This document shows positions 43,859 to 53,836 of a stretch of DNA of 64,000 bases, piece after piece; position 1 is the stretch's first letter; every line of letters begins with the position of its first letter. The notes beneath the pieces were generated by a model. That model worked only from the letters and a program-made list of their open reading frames with translations, was not told where the DNA came from and made no database searches. A program made the position numbers and the translations under genes. The stretch is from Eubacterium sp. (lineage in GTDB: Bacteria; Bacillota; Clostridia; Lachnospirales; Lachnospiraceae). The stretch lies in contig JAFRNE010000003.1 of NCBI GenBank assembly GCA_017430325.1, forward strand, positions 1 to 64,000, read 5' to 3'.

Positions 43859-46792
43859 TTGTTTGATATAAATAAAGTGACTGGTTATACGATAATCGAA
43901 TCGAAGAAGCTTCCTGAGCAGAACGGCACAGGCTACCTTCTCAGACATGATAAGTCCGGAGCAAGGGTTCTTTTCATCGATAATGATGAGGAGAATAAGG
44001 TTTTCTGTATAGGCTTCAGAACGCCGCCGGAAAACAGCAAGGGCGTACAGCATATCATAGAGCATACGGTTCTTTGCGGATCGAAGAAATATCCCGTAAA
44101 GGATCCTTTTGTTGAGCTTTGCAAGAGCTCACTCAATACCTTCCTCAATGCAATGACCTATCCGGACAAGACTCTGTATCCGGTAGCAAGCTGCAATGAC
44201 AAGGATTATCAGAATCTGATGGATGTGTATCTTGATGCTGTATTTAATCCGAATATCTACGACAAGGAAGAGATATTTAAACAGGAGGGCTGGCACTATG
44301 AGATGGAGTCGGCTGATGCTCCACTTACCATAAACGGTGTTGTCTATAACGAGATGAAGGGTGTTTATTCTTCGGCTGATTCGTGTGCCGGCAGGGCAGT
44401 TACCGAGTCGCTTTATCCGGACAGTATTTACTGCAAGGATTCGGGTGGTGCGCCTGATGATATTCCATCCCTCACACGAGAGGAATATCTGCAGTATCAC
44501 AGCGCTTATTATCATCCGTCAAACAGCTACATATATCTATACGGAAATATTGATTTCAACGAAAAGCTTGAGTACCTTGACATGGAGTATCTTTCAAAAT
44601 ACGAGAAGAAGGATGTTGATTCGACTGTTAAGGAGCAGAAGAGCTTTGATGCACCTCGCAGCTATACCACATATTATGCTGTTTCAGAAGATGAGGAGCT
44701 CGAGGGAAATACATATCTTACCTACAATACTGTTATCGGTAAGAGTACGGATGTTATGCTGAATACAGCCTTTGACATCCTCTGTTATACACTGCTCGAT
44801 GCACCGGGTGCGCCTCTTAAGAAGGCCATCGTTGATACCGGCATCTGCGCAGAGGTGGACAGTAATTATGAGGACGAGATCATGCAGCCTGAGTTCTCGA
44901 TCATTGCGAGAAACTCCGATGAAGGCTGCAAGGAGACCTTCATAAATACGATTGAAGGAACCCTCAGAAAGCTTGTGGAGGAAGGTCTTGATAAGAGATC
45001 TCTTGCCGCTGCAGTAAATCATTTTGAGTTTAAACATAAGGAATCTAATTTCGGACGTTATCCGAAGGGACTTATCCTTATGCTGGATGTGATGGGCAGC
45101 TGGCTTTATGATGAGAATGAAGCTTTCACAAGATTCTCTCTGAATCCGGTTTATGAGAAGCTGAGAGAGAACATCGATACAGGGTATTTTGAAGATGTGA
45201 TCAGAAAATACATCCTGGACAACCCACATAAGACCTACGGTGTTACAAAGCCGGACAGAGAAATAAGTAAGAAGAATGAAGAGAAGCTAACAAAGAAACT
45301 CGAAGAGATCAGAAGCAGGATGACTGCGGAAGAAATCGAACAGCTTGTTAAGGATACAGCTCATCTTAAGGCATACCAGGAGGAACCTTCTCCTGAAGAG
45401 GATCTCGAGAAGATTCCTGTGCTCGAGATATCTGATATAAAGAAGGAAGCAAGAAAGCTGAAGAACCGCGAGACCGAGGTTGACGGTGTGAAGGTGGTTC
45501 AGCATGAGATATTTACAAATGGCATAAGCTATATGGAGTTCACATTTGATACAAGTGAGCTCGCGGGAGAAGAGATCGGTATCGCATCCCTTCTCTGCGA
45601 AATACTTAAATACGTTGATACGGATAATTACAGCGAGGGTCTGCTTTCAAATGAGATCGATACAAGAACTGGCGGCATCGCCTTCGGAACCTGTATCACA
45701 AATACAGAGGCGGGCAGAGCTATTCCGGGCTTCTATGCAAAGATGAAATGCTTTGATGATAAGGTGGCTGACGGAATCGAGCTTGTGGGAGAGATCCTTT
45801 ACAGATCGCATATTACCGATAAGAAGAGACTGAAGGAGATCATTGCCGAGACCAAGGCAAATATCAAGACAGACCTTCTTGAGTCAGGACATGTTACGGC
45901 CGGACTCAGAGCGGCATCATACCTTAATGTAACAAATGCCTTGAAGGATAAGCAGGAAGGTATAGATTATTACAGATTCCTTGACAGGATAGACCGTGAT
46001 TTCGATAAGCACTATGATGAGCTTGCGGCATCTATTAAAACGGTATTGCAGAAGATACTGAAGAAGGCAAATCTCACCATATCCTTTGCTTCTGAAAAGA
46101 AGGCGGAGGAGTCACTTGGAACGGCTCTCAAGGGCTTTGTGGACGGACTATCTGATGAAGAGCCGGGGGCACCGGCGGAGATCGAGCTTAAGGTCCTTAA
46201 TGAAGGCTTTACTGCAGCTTCACAGGTTCAGTACTGTGCGGCAGCGGCTGACTTCAAGAAGAAGGGACTTCCTTATTCTGGAGCTCTGAATATACTCAGG
46301 ATCATATTTGGCTATGATTATCTCTGGATAAATGTCAGAGTGAAGGGCGGAGCCTATGGCTGTGCCGGAAGCTTCAGCAGGTCGGGTGTTTCGCTTATGA
46401 CCTCCTACAGAGATCCGAACCTTAAAGAGACTTATGATATCTTCTCGGCAGCGGCTCAGTATGTTGAGAACTTTGACGCAAATGACAGAGATATGACAAA
46501 ATACATCATCGGTACTATCGGAAGCATCGATACACCGCTTACACCACAGTCAGAGGCAGGCTTCTCATATGCATGCTACCTTGCGGGCATCACTGATGAG
46601 CAGCTTCAGAGAGAACGTGACGAGATACTGAACGCAGACAGTGCAACTATCCGTTCGCTTGCTCCATACGTTCAGATACTCACTGATTCACCGGTACGCT
46701 GTGCTGTGGGTAACGAGGATAAGGTAAGTAAAGCGACAGCGCTATTTGATAACATAGATAGCCTGTATGCCGGAGCTGATAAGAGCAGATAG
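43859..46792 (+). CDS. M16C-family zinc metallopeptidase (presequence protease-like)
   Basis: This 977-residue cytosolic peptidase degrades peptides. The inverted zinc motif H65xxEH69 in HIIEHTVLCGS is followed by a distant Glu in the YNEMKGVYS region (about residue 162), completing the site. Four homologous domains of about 230 residues are arranged in two halves joined by a charged linker (about 480-540); the last half contains the usual RVKGGAYGC substrate-holding motif. The start is TTG at 43859, preceded by GAGG (43847-43850); the nearby ATG at 43854 is out of frame. Length is normal for the family. Confidence 0.93.
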   Translation: MFDINKVTGYTIIESKKLPEQNGTGYLLRHDKSGARVLFIDNDEENKVFCIGFRTPPENSKGVQHIIEHTVLCGSKKYPVKDPFVELCKSSLNTFLNAMTYPDKTLYPVASCNDKDYQNLMDVYLDAVFNPNIYDKEEIFKQEGWHYEMESADAPLTINGVVYNEMKGVYSSADSCAGRAVTESLYPDSIYCKDSGGAPDDIPSLTREEYLQYHSAYYHPSNSYIYLYGNIDFNEKLEYLDMEYLSKYEKKDVDSTVKEQKSFDAPRSYTTYYAVSEDEELEGNTYLTYNTVIGKSTDVMLNTAFDILCYTLLDAPGAPLKKAIVDTGICAEVDSNYEDEIMQPEFSIIARNSDEGCKETFINTIEGTLRKLVEEGLDKRSLAAAVNHFEFKHKESNFGRYPKGLILMLDVMGSWLYDENEAFTRFSLNPVYEKLRENIDTGYFEDVIRKYILDNPHKTYGVTKPDREISKKNEEKLTKKLEEIRSRMTAEEIEQLVKDTAHLKAYQEEPSPEEDLEKIPVLEISDIKKEARKLKNRETEVDGVKVVQHEIFTNGISYMEFTFDTSELAGEEIGIASLLCEILKYVDTDNYSEGLLSNEIDTRTGGIAFGTCITNTEAGRAIPGFYAKMKCFDDKVADGIELVGEILYRSHITDKKRLKEIIAETKANIKTDLLESGHVTAGLRAASYLNVTNALKDKQEGIDYYRFLDRIDRDFDKHYDELAASIKTVLQKILKKANLTISFASEKKAEESLGTALKGFVDGLSDEEPGAPAEIELKVLNEGFTAASQVQYCAAAADFKKKGLPYSGALNILRIIFGYDYLWINVRVKGGAYGCAGSFSRSGVSLMTSYRDPNLKETYDIFSAAAQYVENFDANDRDMTKYIIGTIGSIDTPLTPQSEAGFSYACYLAGITDEQLQRERDEILNADSATIRSLAPYVQILTDSPVRCAVGNEDKVSKATALFDNIDSLYAGADKSR

Positions 46793-46857
46793 TGATGAAT
46801 TGGTATGTTCGCAGGTCAGTAAGACAGGGCTGATATGTTATGCGAATAAGGAGCAAT

Positions 46858-47766
46858 ATGGAAAATAAATCGTTCAGGTCAGGCTTTGCGGCGATTGTCG
46901 GCCGTCCAAATGCAGGCAAATCGACCCTCATGAATATGGTCATCGGTCAGAAGATAGCCATCATGAGCAGCAAGGCTCAGACAACAAGAAAAAGAATAGA
47001 AACAGTTTATACCTGTGACGAGGGACAGATAGTATTTCTCGATACTCCGGGTATGAACCGCGCGAGAAATAAACTTGGTGAATATATGAATACCGAGATC
47101 AGCGGCAGTCTTAAGGATGCCGATATCATACTCTGGATCATCGAAGCCGGAGAGGCTCTTTCAACTCCTGAGCAGGATATAGCTGAGAAGCTTCAGGCAA
47201 CAAAGAAGCCGGTCATCCTTGTAGTAAACAAGGTGGATGTTCATACAGAGGAAGAGGTCGTTAAGTCTATAGAGGCTTATAAGGAAGCTCTGCAGTTCAC
47301 TGAGATCGTTCTGGTTTCGGCCCTCAGAAGCAAGAACCGCGATGAGCTGATCAACTGTATAATCAAGAATCTTCCGGAAGGTCCGATGTATTTTGACGAA
47401 GAGACTGTTACGGACGAGACTGAGAGAGATATCTGCGCTGAACTTATCAGAGAGCAGGCTCTCAGAAAGCTTGATAAAGAAATACCACACGGCATAGCTG
47501 TCGAGATCGATTCCATGAAGGAAAGGCCGGAGAAAAATATCACAGATATCGAGGCGACGATCATCTGCGAAAGAGACAGCCATAAGGGCATAATAATCGG
47601 CAAGGGCGGAGCTATGCTGAAGAATATCGGTACCGGTGCGAGGATCGAGATGGAGAAGCTTCTCATGACAAGAGTCAATCTGAAGCTTTTCGTTAAGGTC
47701 AGACGCGACTGGAGAGAGAACAGCAATATGCTGAAGAATTTCGGATACTATAATAAAAAGGACTGA
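46858..47766 (+). CDS. era: GTPase Era
   Basis: Era binds 16S rRNA and aids 30S subunit assembly. The 302 residues have G1 GRPNAGKST at 15-23, a G2 Thr in KAQTTRKRIE, G3 DTPGMN, G4 NKVD, G5 VSAL, and a C-terminal KH domain with GIIIGKGGAMLKNIG. ATG at 46858 follows AAGGAG (46847-46852); an upstream in-frame ATG at 46840 has no site. recO follows after about 60 bp, the usual order in Firmicutes. Confidence 0.96.
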   Translation: MENKSFRSGFAAIVGRPNAGKSTLMNMVIGQKIAIMSSKAQTTRKRIETVYTCDEGQIVFLDTPGMNRARNKLGEYMNTEISGSLKDADIILWIIEAGEALSTPEQDIAEKLQATKKPVILVVNKVDVHTEEEVVKSIEAYKEALQFTEIVLVSALRSKNRDELINCIIKNLPEGPMYFDEETVTDETERDICAELIREQALRKLDKEIPHGIAVEIDSMKERPEKNITDIEATIICERDSHKGIIIGKGGAMLKNIGTGARIEMEKLLMTRVNLKLFVKVRRDWRENSNMLKNFGYYNKKD

Positions 47767-47826
47767 TGACGGCTTTTTGTTCTGAACAGAGAGTGTCGTA
47801 CAGATTCCGGTGATAAAGGAAAGTAT

Positions 47827-48474
47827 ATGCTTCAGGAGATCAGGACAAGAGGAATAGTGCTTTCGGCAACTCCTTACGGAGAATATGATAAGCGTATGGT
47901 CATCCTTTCTGAGACAGAGGGAAGGATAACTGTATTTGCGCATGGCATAAGAAAGCAAAATTCAAGAATGGCAGCGGCCGGTCAGAGCTTTGTCATGGGT
48001 GTATTTTCCCTGAGAGCCGGAAGAGATGCATATACGCTGACGGGGGCGGAGATAGAGGAAAGCTTTATCGATATGTCTTACGATATGGAGAAGATGTGCT
48101 TCGCATCTTATTTCTGCGAGTTCACTTCCTTTTATACAAGAGAGGGGCTGCCGGCGAAGGATGAACTTAATCTACTGTATCTTTCCTTTAAGGCGCTGCT
48201 TTCGGAGGGTATTTCCGACAGGACAGTGAGGCTTGCGTTTGAGCTGAAGCTGATGGATATCGAGGGCGAGGTGCCCGAAGCAGAAGAGCTCCGGCTGACC
48301 GACAGGGAGACAGAATATGCTGTAAAATACATCCTTTCGGCAGAGCTTGGAAAGCTCTACAGCTTTGAACTTTCTCCGGAACTTGCGGATAAGCTGGAGG
48401 CCGTAAATAAAAAGCTTATCAGGAAAAATGTAGACAGAGAATTCAAGTCCCTTAAAATACTTGAGACTCTATAA
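47827..48474 (+). CDS. recO: DNA repair protein RecO, short form
   Basis: This 215-residue member of the RecFOR pathway loads RecA onto SSB-coated DNA. The N-terminal OB fold (about 1-80: TRGIVLSATPYGEYDKRMVI) and the helical part (YFCEFTSFYTREGLPAK) are clear. The C-terminal zinc finger of four Cys found in many RecO proteins is missing, and the protein is about 30-40 residues short. AAAGGAAAG precedes the ATG. The position after era agrees with the assignment. Confidence 0.88.
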   Translation: MLQEIRTRGIVLSATPYGEYDKRMVILSETEGRITVFAHGIRKQNSRMAAAGQSFVMGVFSLRAGRDAYTLTGAEIEESFIDMSYDMEKMCFASYFCEFTSFYTREGLPAKDELNLLYLSFKALLSEGISDRTVRLAFELKLMDIEGEVPEAEELRLTDRETEYAVKYILSAELGKLYSFELSPELADKLEAVNKKLIRKNVDREFKSLKILETL

Positions 48475-48563
48475 TTTTATATTGATTTATTTGTATTTAG
48501 ATATTAAAATACTGCTTTGTCGGACGTTTGCTGAAGGTTTAGCAGACCGATGTGGAGGATTGA

Positions 48564-49334
48564 ATGGTCATAAGAGGAAAAAACAAAAAAATACTGATCA
48601 TCCTTACCATCCTGATACTTATTTTTTCTGCAGGCTGCGGAAAGAAAAAGAAGAAGGAAGCTGTTGATGAGCCGGAAATAAAGGCGAAGGATTACCTTAC
48701 AGGGATCGATGAGGATACACTTATCATGAACAGTGATGGAGGCATCATCGAGATAGCCTGCGACGATTATTCCGGAGAGTCCTTTGATTATTCTCAGCTT
48801 AATGATGAGATACAGAAGGAGATAGATGGCTTTAATGAGTCGAAGGGCAGTGATAAGGTATCGCTGCTGCAGTATTCCGAGTCAAACGGCAAGGTAAAGG
48901 CTGCTATCAGATATCTTAATATAGAAGCATATAATGAATTCAACGGAACGGACTATAAGCTTCAGATGTATGAACCGTCTGAGTGCAACAATATAGTTCT
49001 GACCGAGGAGAAAAAGAAGGCTGAGAGCATGGCTTCCTCAGAGGAGCTTGCAGAGGCCGGAATAGATCCTGACGATGAAAACAGTGCTTTGTCCGGAGTC
49101 AAATCCGATGCAGTAAAGGCTGTTATGAAGGATGCGTCAGGGAATGAAACAGCTGCCGATGATATAAATGACAGCAGTCTTATGATGCTCGTGACAGACA
49201 TGCAGGTTGTATTTGATGCCGGAAACGGAGAGGTCAGATACGTTAATCATCATGCGTCAATAAGCGGCAGAGACAGTGCGGTTACTGACGGAACAGGCAA
49301 AGCTGTGATCGTATTTACTTTAGGACTCAATTAG
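48564..49334 (+). CDS. Hypothetical lipoprotein
   Basis: The 256-residue lipoprotein has a short basic start, a hydrophobic helix and a lipobox FSAGC (Cys at about residue 25) followed by a lysine run. The mature part is acidic, with a beta-rich first half (TLIMNSDGGIIEIACDDYSG) and a disordered Glu/Ser-rich middle (EEKKKAESMASSEELAEAGI). It ends with ...VRYVNHHASISGRDSAVTDG. I do not recognise a family. TGGAGG (48552-48557) precedes the ATG. It lies between recO and glyQS, with 15 bp to the latter. Confidence 0.75.
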   Translation: MVIRGKNKKILIILTILILIFSAGCGKKKKKEAVDEPEIKAKDYLTGIDEDTLIMNSDGGIIEIACDDYSGESFDYSQLNDEIQKEIDGFNESKGSDKVSLLQYSESNGKVKAAIRYLNIEAYNEFNGTDYKLQMYEPSECNNIVLTEEKKKAESMASSEELAEAGIDPDDENSALSGVKSDAVKAVMKDASGNETAADDINDSSLMMLVTDMQVVFDAGNGEVRYVNHHASISGRDSAVTDGTGKAVIVFTLGLN

Positions 49335-49349
49335 AAGGGAGATACAAAA

Positions 49350-50747
49350 ATGGAAAAATCTATGGAGAAGATCGTTGCCCTCGCAAAATCAAGAGGCTTC
49401 GTTTATCCGGGTTCAGACATCTACGGTGGTCTTGCAAATACATGGGACTACGGCAATATCGGTGTCGAGCTTAAGAACAACATCAAGAAGGCATGGTGGA
49501 AGAAATTCATCCAGGAGAATCCTTACAACGTAGGCGTAGACTGCGCTATACTTATGAATCCTCAGGTATGGGTTGCTTCAGGACATCTCGGAAGCTTTTC
49601 TGACCCTCTTATGGATTGTAAGGAGTGTCATGAAAGATTCAGAGCAGATAAGGTTATCGAGGACTTTGCTGCAGAGAACGGCATCACTCTTGAGTCATCT
49701 GTTGATGGCTGGACAAACGAGCAGATGGAGCAGTTCATCGAGGAGCACAACATCCCTTGTCCTTCATGCGGTAAGCACAGCTTTACTTCAATCAGACAGT
49801 TCAACCTCATGTTCAAGACCTTCCAGGGCGTAACAGAGGATGCTAAAAATACAGTATATCTCAGACCTGAGACAGCTCAGGGTATTTTCGTTAACTTCAA
49901 GAATGTTCAGAGAACATCTCGTAAGAAGGTTCCTTTCGGAATCGGCCAGATCGGTAAGTCTTTCAGAAATGAGATCACACCTGGTAACTTCACATTCAGA
50001 ACAAGAGAGTTCGAGCAGATGGAGCTTGAGTTCTTCTGCAAGCCTGGTACTCAGACAGAGTGGTTCAATTACTGGAGAAGCTTCTGCTATAACTGGCTTC
50101 TTGACCTTGGTATCAAGGAGGAGAGCCTCAGACTCAGAGATCATGATCCTGAAGAGCTTTCATTCTACTCAGATCATACAACGGATATCGAGTACGCATT
50201 CCCATTCACAGACTGGGGCGAGCTCTGGGGCATCGCATCAAGAACAGATTACGATCTTACACAGCATCAGAATACATCAGGCGAGCCTATGGAGTATTTC
50301 GATGATGAGACACATGAGAAGTATATCCCTTATGTTGTTGAGCCATCACTCGGTGCAGACCGTGTAACTCTTGCATTCCTTTGCGAAGCATATGATGAGG
50401 AAGTGCTTGATGCAGAGAAGAATGATGTAAGAACAGTTCTTCATTTCCATCCGGCTATCGCACCTGTTAAGGTTGGTGTGCTTCCACTTTCAAAGAAGCT
50501 CGGTGAGGGCGCTGAGAAGGTATTTAACGAGCTCAGCAAATACTGGAACTGCGAGTACGATGACAGAGGAGCTATCGGTAAGAGATACAGAAGACAGGAC
50601 GAGATCGGTACACCTTTCTGCGTAACCTATGACTTCGATTCTGAGACAGACGGAACTGTTACAGTTCGTGACAGAGACACCATGGAGCAGGAGAGAGTAA
50701 AGATCGAAGATCTTCGTGCATATTTCGAGAAGAAGATGGAGTTCTGA
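49350..50747 (+). CDS. glyQS: Glycyl-tRNA synthetase, single-chain alpha2 type
   Basis: This class II synthetase of 465 residues charges glycine to tRNA-Gly. Class II motifs are [19 protein letters not shown] (motif 2), the [13 protein letters not shown] region, and [14 protein letters not shown] (motif 3). An insertion holds zinc-type Cys pairs CKECHERF and CPSCGK. The C-terminal anticodon-binding domain begins near [15 protein letters not shown]. It is the eukaryote/Gram-positive type rather than the two-subunit enzyme. GAAGGGAG (49334-49341) precedes the ATG. No T-box leader can fit in the 15 bp gap, so regulation must come from upstream. Confidence 0.96.
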   Translation: MEKSMEKIVALAKSRGFVYPGSDIYGGLANTWDYGNIGVELKNNIKKAWWKKFIQENPYNVGVDCAILMNPQVWVASGHLGSFSDPLMDCKECHERFRADKVIEDFAAENGITLESSVDGWTNEQMEQFIEEHNIPCPSCGKHSFTSIRQFNLMFKTFQGVTEDAKNTVYLRPETAQGIFVNFKNVQRTSRKKVPFGIGQIGKSFRNEITPGNFTFRTREFEQMELEFFCKPGTQTEWFNYWRSFCYNWLLDLGIKEESLRLRDHDPEELSFYSDHTTDIEYAFPFTDWGELWGIASRTDYDLTQHQNTSGEPMEYFDDETHEKYIPYVVEPSLGADRVTLAFLCEAYDEEVLDAEKNDVRTVLHFHPAIAPVKVGVLPLSKKLGEGAEKVFNELSKYWNCEYDDRGAIGKRYRRQDEIGTPFCVTYDFDSETDGTVTVRDRDTMEQERVKIEDLRAYFEKKMEF

Positions 50748-50783
50748 TTTTTTGAAATAATTACGAATTTTAAAATATAATTG

Positions 50784-50812
50784 TTTCAAAATAGTTAAAT
50801 TTATGTTATACT
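50784..50812 (+). promoter_or_regulatory. Promoter of ppdK
   Basis: TTTCAA at 50784-50789, 17 bp, and TATACT at 50807-50812 with an extended TG at 50804-50805. The leader is about 75 bases and ends with GGAGG (50880-50884). Confidence 0.55.
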
Positions 50813-50895
50813 TTACGTTACGGATACGGAGGGTTATTTTATGCTTTCCGTTTAGTAATAAACCAATATTTATTATTTAGGAGGTAGTAAACACA

Positions 50896-53538
50896 ATGGC
50901 AAGAAAATGGGTCTACATGTTCAGCGAAGGCGACATGAGCATGCGTAATCTTCTTGGCGGTAAGGGCGCAAACCTTGCAGAAATGACAAGTATCGGCCTC
51001 CCTGTTCCACAGGGTTTCACAATCACAACAGAGGCTTGTACACAGTATTATGAGGATGGACGTAAGATCAATGATGAGATAATGTCTCAGGCTATGGAAG
51101 GCGTAGCTAAGATGGAGGAGATAAATGGTAAGAAGTTTGGTGATCTTACAAACCCTCTTCTCGTTTCTGTTCGTTCAGGAGCAAGAGCATCAATGCCTGG
51201 TATGATGGACACAATCCTCAACCTTGGACTTAATGACGAAGTTGTTGCAGCTATGATTGCCGGCAACCCTGATCCTAAGTTCGAGCGTTTCGTATATGAC
51301 TCATATAGACGTTTCATTCAGATGTTCTCTGACGTTGTTATGGAAGTTGGTAAGAAATACTTCGAGCAGCTCATCGACAAGATGAAGGCTGAGAAGGGCG
51401 TTCAGTATGACGTTGATCTTACAGCTGCTGATCTTAAGACACTTGCAGAGCAGTTCAAGGCAGAGTACAAGAAGCAGTTAGGAGAGGATTTCCCTTCTGA
51501 CCCTGTTGTACAGCTTAAGCTTGCTATCGAAGCAGTTTTCAGATCATGGGATAACCCACGTGCAAACGTTTATCGTCGTGATAACGATATCCCTTATTCA
51601 TGGGGAACAGCTGTTAACGTAATGCCTATGGTATTCGGTAACCTTAATGATGAGTCAGGTACAGGTGTTGCATTTACTCGTGACCCTGCTACAGGTGAGA
51701 ATAAGCTTATGGGTGAGTTCCTTAAGAACGCACAGGGCGAGGACGTTGTTGCCGGTGTTCGTACACCAATGCCAATCGCTCAGATGGAGCAGGAATTCCC
51801 AGAAGCATACGCTGAGTTTATAAAGGTTTGCGGTATACTTGAGAATCATTATCATGATATGCAGGATATGGAGTTCACTGTAGAGAACAGAAAGCTCTAC
51901 ATGCTTCAGTGCCGTAACGGTAAGAGAACAGCTCCTGCTGCTCTTAAGATCGCATGTGACCTTGTTGATGAAGGACATAAGACTCCGGAAGAAGCAGTTG
52001 CAATGATCGATCCACGTAACCTTGATACACTTCTTCACCCACAGTTTGATGCTGCAGCACTTAAGGCTGCTACACCACTTGGCAAGGGTCTTGGAGCTTC
52101 TCCTGGTGCTGCTTGCGGTAAGGTTGTATTTACTGCTGACGATGCAGTTGCATGGGCTGCTAAGGGAGAGAAGGTTGTACTTGTAAGACTTGAGACATCT
52201 CCTGAAGATATCACAGGTATGAAGAGTGCGCAGGGTATCCTTACAGTTCGTGGTGGTATGACATCACACGCTGCAGTTGTTGCACGTGGTATGGGTACAT
52301 GCTGCGTTTCAGGTTGTGGCGATATCAACATGGATGAAGAGAATAAGAAGTTCACACTTGGCGGCGTTGAGTTCGTTGAGGGTTCTGAAATCTCTATCGA
52401 TGGTACAACAGGTAATATTTATCAGGGACTTATCCCTACAGTAGATGCTCAGATCGCAGGTGAGTTCGGACGTATCATGGCTTGGGCTGATCAGTTCAGA
52501 AAGCTTAAGGTTCGTACAAATGCTGATACACCTGCAGATGCTAAGAAGGCTCGTGAGCTCGGTGCTGAGGGTATCGGTCTTTGCCGTACAGAGCATATGT
52601 TCTTTGAAGAGGACAGAATTGCTGCATTCAGAGAGATGATCTGTGCAGATACAGTAGAAGCTAGAGAGAAGGCTCTTGATAAGATCCTTCCATATCAGCA
52701 GAGCGACTTCAAGGCACTCTATGAGGCACTTGAGGGATGTCCTGTTACAATCAGATTCCTGGATCCACCTCTTCATGAGTTCGTTCCTCACGAGGAAGCA
52801 GAGCAGATCAAGCTTGCTAATGACCTTGGCAAGACACTTGATGAGGTTAAGGCTATCGTTGAGTCTCTTAAGGAGTTCAACCCTATGATGGGTCACAGAG
52901 GATGCCGTCTTGCAGTTACATATCCTGAAATTGCTAAGATGCAGACTAAGGCAGTTATCCGTGCAGCTATCGAGGTTCAGAAGGCACATGCTGACTGGAC
53001 AGTTAAGCCTGAGATCATGATCCCACTTACATGTGAGGTTAAGGAGCTTAAGTTCGTTAAGAAGGTAGTTGTTGAGACAGCTGACGCTGAGATCGCTGCT
53101 GCAGGCGTTAACCTTGAGTATGAAGTTGGTACAATGATCGAGATCCCAAGAGCTGCTCTTACAGCTGATGAGATCGCTGCAGAGGCAGACTTCTTCTGCT
53201 TCGGTACAAATGACCTTACACAGATGACATTCGGCTTCTCAAGAGATGATGCTGGTAAGTTCCTTGATGCTTACTACGATACAAAGATCTTCGAGAATGA
53301 TCCGTTTGCTAAGCTTGATCAGACAGGTGTTGGTAAGCTTATGAAGATGGCTATCGATCTTGGTAAGCCGGTTAACTCTAAGCTTCACTTTGGTATCTGC
53401 GGTGAGCACGGTGGAGATCCTTCATCAGTTGAGTTCTGCCACAAGATTGGTCTTGATTATGTTTCATGTTCACCATTCCGTGTACCTGTAGCTAGACTTG
53501 CTGCAGCTCAGGCTGCTATTGCTGAGGCTAAGAACTAA
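50896..53538 (+). CDS. ppdK: Pyruvate, phosphate dikinase
   Basis: The enzyme interconverts PEP, AMP and PPi with pyruvate, ATP and Pi, often serving PPi-linked glycolysis in anaerobes. Over 880 residues the three domains are: ATP-binding (about 1-340, LLGGKGANLAEMTSIGLPVP and SVRSGARASMPGMMDT), phosphohistidine domain with His458 in GGMTSHAAVVARGMG, and PEP/pyruvate-binding barrel with GLCRTEHMFF and catalytic Cys835 in FGICGEHGGDP. GGAGG precedes the ATG. Codon use is strongly biased to a few codons, as expected of an abundant protein. A terminator follows. Confidence 0.97.
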   Translation: MARKWVYMFSEGDMSMRNLLGGKGANLAEMTSIGLPVPQGFTITTEACTQYYEDGRKINDEIMSQAMEGVAKMEEINGKKFGDLTNPLLVSVRSGARASMPGMMDTILNLGLNDEVVAAMIAGNPDPKFERFVYDSYRRFIQMFSDVVMEVGKKYFEQLIDKMKAEKGVQYDVDLTAADLKTLAEQFKAEYKKQLGEDFPSDPVVQLKLAIEAVFRSWDNPRANVYRRDNDIPYSWGTAVNVMPMVFGNLNDESGTGVAFTRDPATGENKLMGEFLKNAQGEDVVAGVRTPMPIAQMEQEFPEAYAEFIKVCGILENHYHDMQDMEFTVENRKLYMLQCRNGKRTAPAALKIACDLVDEGHKTPEEAVAMIDPRNLDTLLHPQFDAAALKAATPLGKGLGASPGAACGKVVFTADDAVAWAAKGEKVVLVRLETSPEDITGMKSAQGILTVRGGMTSHAAVVARGMGTCCVSGCGDINMDEENKKFTLGGVEFVEGSEISIDGTTGNIYQGLIPTVDAQIAGEFGRIMAWADQFRKLKVRTNADTPADAKKARELGAEGIGLCRTEHMFFEEDRIAAFREMICADTVEAREKALDKILPYQQSDFKALYEALEGCPVTIRFLDPPLHEFVPHEEAEQIKLANDLGKTLDEVKAIVESLKEFNPMMGHRGCRLAVTYPEIAKMQTKAVIRAAIEVQKAHADWTVKPEIMIPLTCEVKELKFVKKVVVETADAEIAAAGVNLEYEVGTMIEIPRAALTADEIAAEADFFCFGTNDLTQMTFGFSRDDAGKFLDAYYDTKIFENDPFAKLDQTGVGKLMKMAIDLGKPVNSKLHFGICGEHGGDPSSVEFCHKIGLDYVSCSPFRVPVARLAAAQAAIAEAKN

Positions 53539-53610
53539 TCACTAATCGACGGAAAGAACCGGTTATGTAGGAATAATACATGATCTGCTTTCAATCAGAT
53601 GAGTTTACAG

Positions 53611-53660
53611 AGGACTAAACAGTTATTTTCTCAAAAAAAAGGCTGTTTAGTCCTTTTTTG
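53611..53660 (+). terminator. Terminator after ppdK
   Basis: AGGACTAAACAG pairs perfectly with CTGTTTAGTCCT over a 20-base loop, followed by six T and G. The rest of 53661-53836 is AT-rich with two TATAAT motifs (53706-53711, 53718-53723) that may drive the next gene. Confidence 0.9.
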
Positions 53661-53836
53661 TTGCGCTTTTGTTATTATATTTTTAGTAAAATAATCTCGA
53701 GATGATATAATTATCTGTATAATGATATTTCAGATGCTCAAAAGATTGATTTATTACGGGGATTGCTCCGGATCATTTATGGTTGTCCGGATGTCGTAAA
53801 CCGGTTGTTTGATATTTGTTGGAGGGATAAACTGCT

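Noticed and set aside
49335..49349. T-box riboswitch expected before a glycyl-tRNA synthetase gene
   Set aside because: Only 15 bp separate it from the preceding gene, and no T-box sequence was seen upstream of the operon.
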